From Caprella mutica (Eukaryota > Arthropoda > Malacostraca > Amphipoda > Caprellidae), in assembly GCA_947561585.1 (NCBI GenBank), contig CANNZV010000340.1:310001-374000 (forward strand): DNA of 64,000 nt, given 5' to 3'. The notes beneath the pieces were generated by a model, which saw only the letters and a program-made list of their open reading frames with translations, was not told the origin of the DNA and did not search any database. Each line of letters begins with the position of its first letter. Positions within the stretch are counted from its first letter, which is position 1. Below are positions 58,637 to 64,000 of the stretch, in pieces. The translations under genes and the position numbers were made by a program.

Positions 58637-59387
58637 ACACCTAGTATATTTCTATGTTACACCTAGTATATTTATATGTTACACCTAGTATATTTCTATG
58701 TTACACCTAGTATATTTCTATGTTATACCTAGTATATTTCTATGTTATACCTAGTATATTTCTATGTTATACCTAGTATATTTCTATGTTATACCTAGTA
58801 TATTTCTATGTTATACCTAGTATATTTCTATGTTATACCTAGTATATTTCTATGTTATACCTAGTATATTTCTATGTTATACCTAGTATATTTCTATGTT
58901 ATACCTAGTATATTTCTATGTTATACCTAGTATATTTCTATGTTATACCAAGTATATTTCTATGTTATACCTAGTATATTTCTATGTTATACCTAGTATA
59001 TTTCTATGTTATACCAAGTATATTTCTATGTTATACCAAGTATATTTCTATGTTATACCTAGTATATTTCTATGTTACACCTAGTATATTTCTATGTTAT
59101 ACCTAGTATATTTCTATGTTATACCTAGTATATTTCTATGTTATACCAAGTATATTTCTATGTTATACCTAGTATATTTCTATGTTATACCTAGTATATT
59201 TCTATGTTATACCAAGTATATTTCTATGTTATACCAAGTATATTTCTATGTTATACCTAGTATATTTCTATGTTACACCTAGTATATTTCTATGTTATAC
59301 CTAGTATATTTCTATGTTATACCTAGTATATATCTATGGTGTACCATAGTATATTTCTATGGTACTCCTAGTATATTTCTATGATTA
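58637..59387. repeat. 22-bp minisatellite, ~34 copies
   Basis: The unit ACCTAGTATATTTCTATGTTAT varies at three positions: ACCTAG/ACCAAG, GTTATACC/GTTACACC, and degenerate last copies near 59320-59385. A block of about nine units (198 bp) repeats at 58896 and 59094, so there is a higher-order period. Confidence 0.95.
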
Positions 59388-60325
59388 ATCATCTCCAATG
59401 ATTTCTGTGGCCCCTGTTCATTACGTTGTCTGTTGAGGGTGCTGATTGGACACCACGGGGGTCTGGGTACCCAATCAGCAGCGTGATAAGAAAATAACAA
59501 TTTGTTCAAGTTAAGAATGCATCAACTAATGGCTAAAATGACCAATTGAAAACACAATCAAAACATTCAACTCATGACTAATGCCTATTCTTTGCATTGA
59601 TGGAATGAACAGCATGTACTTTTACTACTAAATAAGTAACAAAAAAATAGTAATAGAATGATTAGATAATCGAAACACCAAATTATTATGTAGGGTAAGT
59701 TCAGAGTTATTGAACCGTTCTACATTATCGATTATTATTAATAATTATTATTATCTAACTCGTTATTTAATTTTTTCTGTGAAAAATGTGAAGCCGTCTG
59801 ATAACTCAGAATTTACCCTAGCTACTTATTTGAGATTAATATATTGAAATCAATTGTTCACTTGAAAATTTTTTTCGATTGAAATAATTCAGTGACCCCA
59901 GGTATCTTTTATTATTCCTATATCTGTACCTATAAGACTTATACTATGTTATATTCCAACTTCTAACTACAATAAGTTACCTACTCTATTCCGAAAAATA
60001 AAAATATACAACAACAATCATGGGGTACTGCAAGAGCTGTACTTCATAACTAGGAACATTTCCCAAGTTTGTAAGTGACCGCATCTAAACAAAGATTTCA
60101 AACATTGGGAAACATAACTAATTAATATGGTTAGGGCTTTAACCAGAGAGCAATAAACACTAATAGTAAAAGCTATTGAGTACCATAAAGCGATATAATT
60201 CATACTATATAATAATAGCCCTATTATATACTATATTTATTGTTCCCTTCAGTGGTTACTATAAAGAGTGGTTAACAGAAATGATATGGTGCTGGTGTAT
60301 AGACTGTATTGTACAATGTAAAGAA
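59388..60325. other. Intergenic, one MITE, no gene
   Basis: Includes a short GC-rich stretch with GCTGATTGG...CCAATCAGC complementary tracts (about 59440-59482), a possible small hairpin, and the GGGTAAGTT MITE at 59693-59818. Confidence 0.5.
59693..59818. mobile_element. GGGTAAGTT-family MITE, TA-flanked
   Basis: Ends GGGTAAGTTCAGAGTTATTG and, reverse-complemented, GGGTAAATTCTGAGTTATC, flanked by TA (59691-59692 and 59819-59820). Belongs to the same subgroup as 49815-49951. Confidence 0.88.
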
Positions 60326-60329
60326 ACGC

Positions 60330-60525
60330 TTAATGTAAATATAAAATTTAATGTAAATAGAAAAGTTAATGTAAATAGAAAATTTAATGTAAATATTAAA
60401 TTTAATGTAAATAGAAAAGTTAATGTAAATATTAAAGTCAATGTAAATAGAAAAGTTGATGCAAATATAAAAGTTAATATAAATATTAAAGTTGATGTAA
60501 ATGTAAAAGTTAATGTAGCAAAATG
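60330..60525. repeat. 18-bp minisatellite, ~11 copies
   Basis: Units of AATGTAAATAGAAAAGTT with substitutions (ATAAAATT, ATTAAAGT). The 18-bp period keeps frames open on both strands, giving a spurious Asn/Val/Lys-repeat ORF on the plus strand. Confidence 0.92.
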
Positions 60526-60954
60526 CACAGTGTCTCATAGTAGAATAATAATATGGTAAATCTCTTTAATTTGAATTATCATTCATTTCATCGGAGTTAA
60601 AATCTGAGGGTCTTTAACTAGTCTTTAAATGGTATTAATATAATTTCCAATATTTTTTTTTCTATGGAAAGATCACTACTATGTCCAAGAAATAAAAACA
60701 CATTGTTTTTCAATGCATAACTATTATGTTCAATGAAATATACCACAGCTCTTCAATAATTTACAAACATCAGTGTTTGATAATAATGCTATCATTATAA
60801 GTAGTACGTACTGCCTTATAAAAAGGAATTAAATGTCGTTACTCAATTTCAATTGTGTTAATGCTCTTAATAATTGAAACAAAAAAAATAACATTGTATA
60901 GTAGTACCGACACTCACTGAAGTATAAGTGCATGGAAAGATGTACTGTAATTAA

Positions 60955-61710
60955 GGGGCTTTAGTTACTGCTGCGCTGTGTAGAAGGGGCTTTAGTTACT
61001 GCTGCGCTGTGTAGAAGGGGCTTTAGTTACTGCTGCGCTGTGTAGAAGGGGCTTAAGGTACTGCTGCGCTGTGTAGAAGGGGCTTTAGGTACTGCTGCGC
61101 TGTGTAGAAGGGGCTTAAGGTACTGCTGTACTATGTAGAAGGGGCTTAAGGCACTGCTGTACTATGTAGAAGGGGCTTAAGGTACTGCTGTACTATGTAG
61201 AAGGGGCTTAAGGTACTGTTGTACTGTGTAGAAGGGGCTTAAGGTACTGCTGTGCTGTGTAGAAGGGGCTTTAGTTACTGCTGAGCTGTGTAGAAGGGGC
61301 TTAAGGTACTGCTGTACTGTGTAGAAGGGGCTTTAGTTACTGCTGAGCTGTGTAGAAGGGGCTTTAGGTACTGCTGTACTGTGTAGAATGGGCTTTAGTT
61401 ACTGCTGAGCTGTGTAGAAGGGGCTTTAGGTACTGCTGCACTGTGTAGAAGGGGCTTTAGGTACAGTTGTGCTGTGTAGAAGGGGCTTTAGGTACTGCTA
61501 CACTGTGTAGAAGGGGCTTTAGGTTTTGTTGTGCTGTGTAGAAGGGGCTTTAGGTACAGTTGTGCTGTGTAGAAGGGGCTTTAGGTACAGTTGTGCTGTG
61601 TAGAAGGGGCTTTAGGTACTGCTGCACTGTGTAGAAGGGGCTTTAGGTACTGACGTACTGTTGTGCTGTGTAGAAGGGGCTTTAGGTACTTTTGTGCTGT
61701 GTAGAAGGGG
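60955..61710. repeat. 31-bp minisatellite, ~24 copies
   Basis: Units of GTGTAGAAGGGGCTTTAGG followed by TACTGCTGTGCT, period 31. Variants GCGCTG, GTACTA and GAGCTG, and TTTAGTTA, TTAAGGTA or TTTAGGTA, are grouped along the array. One unit near 61650-61670 has an internal partial duplication (TACTGACGTACTG). Confidence 0.95.
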
Positions 61711-64000
61711 CGCTTCCATACTAATTTAGAGGTCAAACATCAGGTACTGTTTGTCCGTGAGCTGGTGGTCACTGCACTTCACTACCATGTCTCTAAGTGT
61801 TTGAGCAAACACAAGTACACTTCCCTTATTAGGAACTAGGATTTGGAGACAGCATGTAGGTACTTTGAAATATCTTACTTAGGGTGTTTTAAATAAAGTA
61901 CTAGGATAGTCTTATCAACCTTAAGATCAACCTTGAGGTAAAGAAGATACATTGGAAACAGAAATTAATTATTTGGAATACTTATTTCAAATAGTTTCTT
62001 AAAATAATATTCTATTCATAAAAATAAGAGTTCAATAATACTGGCCAAAATTATCTAATCTAAACAATTTTCTCCCTATTCACTTATAACATTCATCTCA
62101 TTTTTTTCTATCTATAAGATATATTCTTTGAGTTTTGATCTTATTCATATATACTGTACTTACCTCTCTAATAATAATTCAAGTCCAAACATCTAGATCA
62201 CTTATAATCAGATTTAAAAGAAAATAATTCAAATATCAATATTGAACCCTACTCTATATGAAGACCTACTCTATGAATGCTCTTTCATTCAAAAATAAAA
62301 TAATAAAATTGTGAAGTGCTGATGAAGTTATAGGTGGAATCATAGTAAATAAATAGAGAAGTATACTAAGTTTCGAATTCAAGTTGTTTCAGTCTTCAGA
62401 AACGATGTAAACGAATGACGTCACACATAGTATTGTAAAAGTGAGAATTACATAGGTGCAGCCATGTAAATAGATAGAACATGTCAAAAAACAATATGTT
62501 TGGTTAGCTTTCAGTACCTAGATAACTTTTATATATTTAAGTACATTGTACATAATACATCCATGTTAAAACATTTGAGTTACAATCAATTATTAACCTT
62601 ATAATGTACATGGAATACTTGCGTGTCATGTAATGTTTTCTTCAAATATACCATATGTGTCGAGTTATGGATCGTATAATGCAATAAATTCCATAGGAAA
62701 AATTATCTACATAATATTACATAGCCTAATATTAGTATAAAACAAAGAAAATTATTTCACTCTTTATAGCTAGCTAGGCTATATCCAAAAATTATGAATA
62801 CAGTTTTTCTCTCCAAAAGTACCTAGTTTATATGAAATTTGTTAAAATCTATTTTTCAAATAGGTACCTAGGTACCAGTTTGACAGCTTGGTACTTATAA
62901 GTTGGCTTATTGGCAAACTTAAAATTGAAAAATGTAAGTTGGCAGTTTGGCAATTAACCTATTGTACGGTTGTACCTACAATGAAACTCTCAAATTACCC
63001 TTATCTAACATATAAACCTGATTGTCTATTGTAAAAGGTTATTTTAAGCACATTTTGACGAATGAAATTTTCAATAGAAATTCTTATTTAATCAGATAAA
63101 TGCAAATGTATCTTACACCCTTCAGTCCTCTTTAATTACTCTACTGAAGGATTTGAAGGCTATTAAGTAGAATATTACTAGTGAATAGAGTGTAAAACGT
63201 CATAAAAACGCAATTTTATTTAAGTTAATTTCCATGAAATGCACACTTAACTGAATAATAGCACAGTTCTTAATTTTAAAAAATGTGTGACGTCATTCGT
63301 TTAATCGGGGGCTCGTCTATAATAGTTGAATTTTCGGATGTTTCAATATTGTACTTAGCATACTTTACTATTTATTTTTTTATGATAACATGTAAAATAT
63401 TGGAACATCCGAAAATATTATGAGAGTCATCACACAGAATATTTTGTTTTTAAATTTAAAAAATGTGCTATTATTCAGATAAATGTGCATTTTCATGGAA
63501 ATTAACTTCCTTAAAATTATTTTTCTCACGTTTTACACTCCTTTCCCTTATAATATTCACCTATATAATAATACTTATAATATTTGAGAGTACTCTATGC
63601 GACGCCATTTGTTTACATCGTTTCTGAAGGATTTATCAAGTTCACCGTCAATGAATTCCAAACTTCGCATACTCCTCTATTTATTTACTATGAGTGAAAT
63701 GAATCCCAAGAACAACAATCTCACCTCTAAGCCTATTATTTTCCAATGTAATGCTAGCAATAAGTTTTTGTTCAATAAAATATTCTATTTTTGTTGTAAA
63801 AAAAAAAGTTTCTGCAGTATATAATGACTGAAAATTCTGAACAATATAAATCAGTACCTATAACATTTGAGTCAAGAAATATCAAATGTGGAGTGAAATC
63901 AAACTAAAGAAATAAGAATTACCTAAATCCTTCTGCAGAAATATCAAACATTTATGGAACACAGAGCCTTTATTTGATTTTAGACAGAAATCTTGAATTC
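61711..64000. other. Intergenic, inverted-repeat rich, no gene
   Basis: No exons recognised. The right part is folded around a large imperfect palindrome (63186-63540), itself inside a longer imperfect inverted repeat (62334-62415 against 63603-63700). The remainder is AT-rich sequence. Confidence 0.5.
63186..63540. mobile_element. Large imperfect palindrome, foldback element
   Basis: Left blocks GAGTGTAAAACGT, AAGTTAATTTCCATGAAA, CTGAATAATAGCAC and TTTTCGGATGTTTCAATATT recur inverted at the right in mirrored order, around a centre near 63370. The phrase AATATTGGAACATCCGAAAA also occurs at 26268-26287, together with the CATAGTAAATAAATAGA block, so this is a dispersed foldback family. Confidence 0.72.

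Noticed and set aside
60176..60559. Asn/Val/Lys-repeat ORF on the plus strand and its minus shadows
   Set aside because: Created by an 18-bp tandem array in AT-rich DNA; no other sign of a gene.

Overview
This is an AT-rich, repeat-dense stretch of animal nuclear genome, most likely from an arthropod. The evidence is two spliced eukaryotic genes with GT-AG (and one GC-AG) introns, three eukaryotic tRNA genes, mariner-type transposase relics of the kind common in insects, APE-type non-LTR retrotransposons, and hAT, PIF/Harbinger and TA- or TTAA-flanked DNA elements. The species cannot be fixed from the sequence alone. There is no prokaryotic signature: no operons and no CRISPR arrays.

Layout. 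1-8.9 kb is intergenic and repeat-derived. It holds a 5'-truncated non-LTR retrotransposon (5083-8138, minus, 10-bp target duplication) that was itself split by a non-autonomous hAT element (6188-7817, perfect 8-bp target duplication) carrying a 21-bp minisatellite. 8.93-18.75 kb is a complete seven-exon ATG4 autophagy protease gene of the ATG4C/D type (plus strand, about 853 aa), with transposons in introns 2, 4 and 5 and a 35-bp minisatellite in intron 6. 22.1-25.45 kb is a complete four-exon TRAPPC2/sedlin gene (minus strand, 142 aa), convergent with ATG4. 25.5-31.2 kb is a nest of small elements sharing CCAGTCTG-type termini, several with perfect 8-bp target duplications. 31.3-37.0 kb is a large, relatively young non-LTR retrotransposon (minus): a PHD/coiled-coil/RRM-like ORF1, then an in-frame UGA, then an endonuclease and reverse transcriptase ORF2. 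Its ORF1 is broken by three small element insertions. 37-64 kb has no recognisable protein-coding host gene. It contains tRNA-Arg(TCG), tRNA-Ala(CGC), tRNA-Val(CAC), two mariner relics, a PIF/Harbinger derivative that keeps a short transposase N-terminus, a 2.7-kb 19-bp minisatellite rich in CACGTG boxes, five copies of a TA-flanked MITE, and several more tandem arrays.

The two host genes act in membrane trafficking and autophagy: ATG4 processes and delipidates Atg8, and TRAPPC2 is a core subunit of TRAPP tethering complexes. Nothing in the sequence shows that they are co-regulated. The most unusual material is the mobile and tandem-repeat content: an ORF1-UGA-ORF2 arrangement without an early ORF2 ATG, a superfamily of very short CCAGTCTG elements nested in each other, an element-borne minisatellite, and a higher-order E-box minisatellite whose units differ mainly at one CpG.
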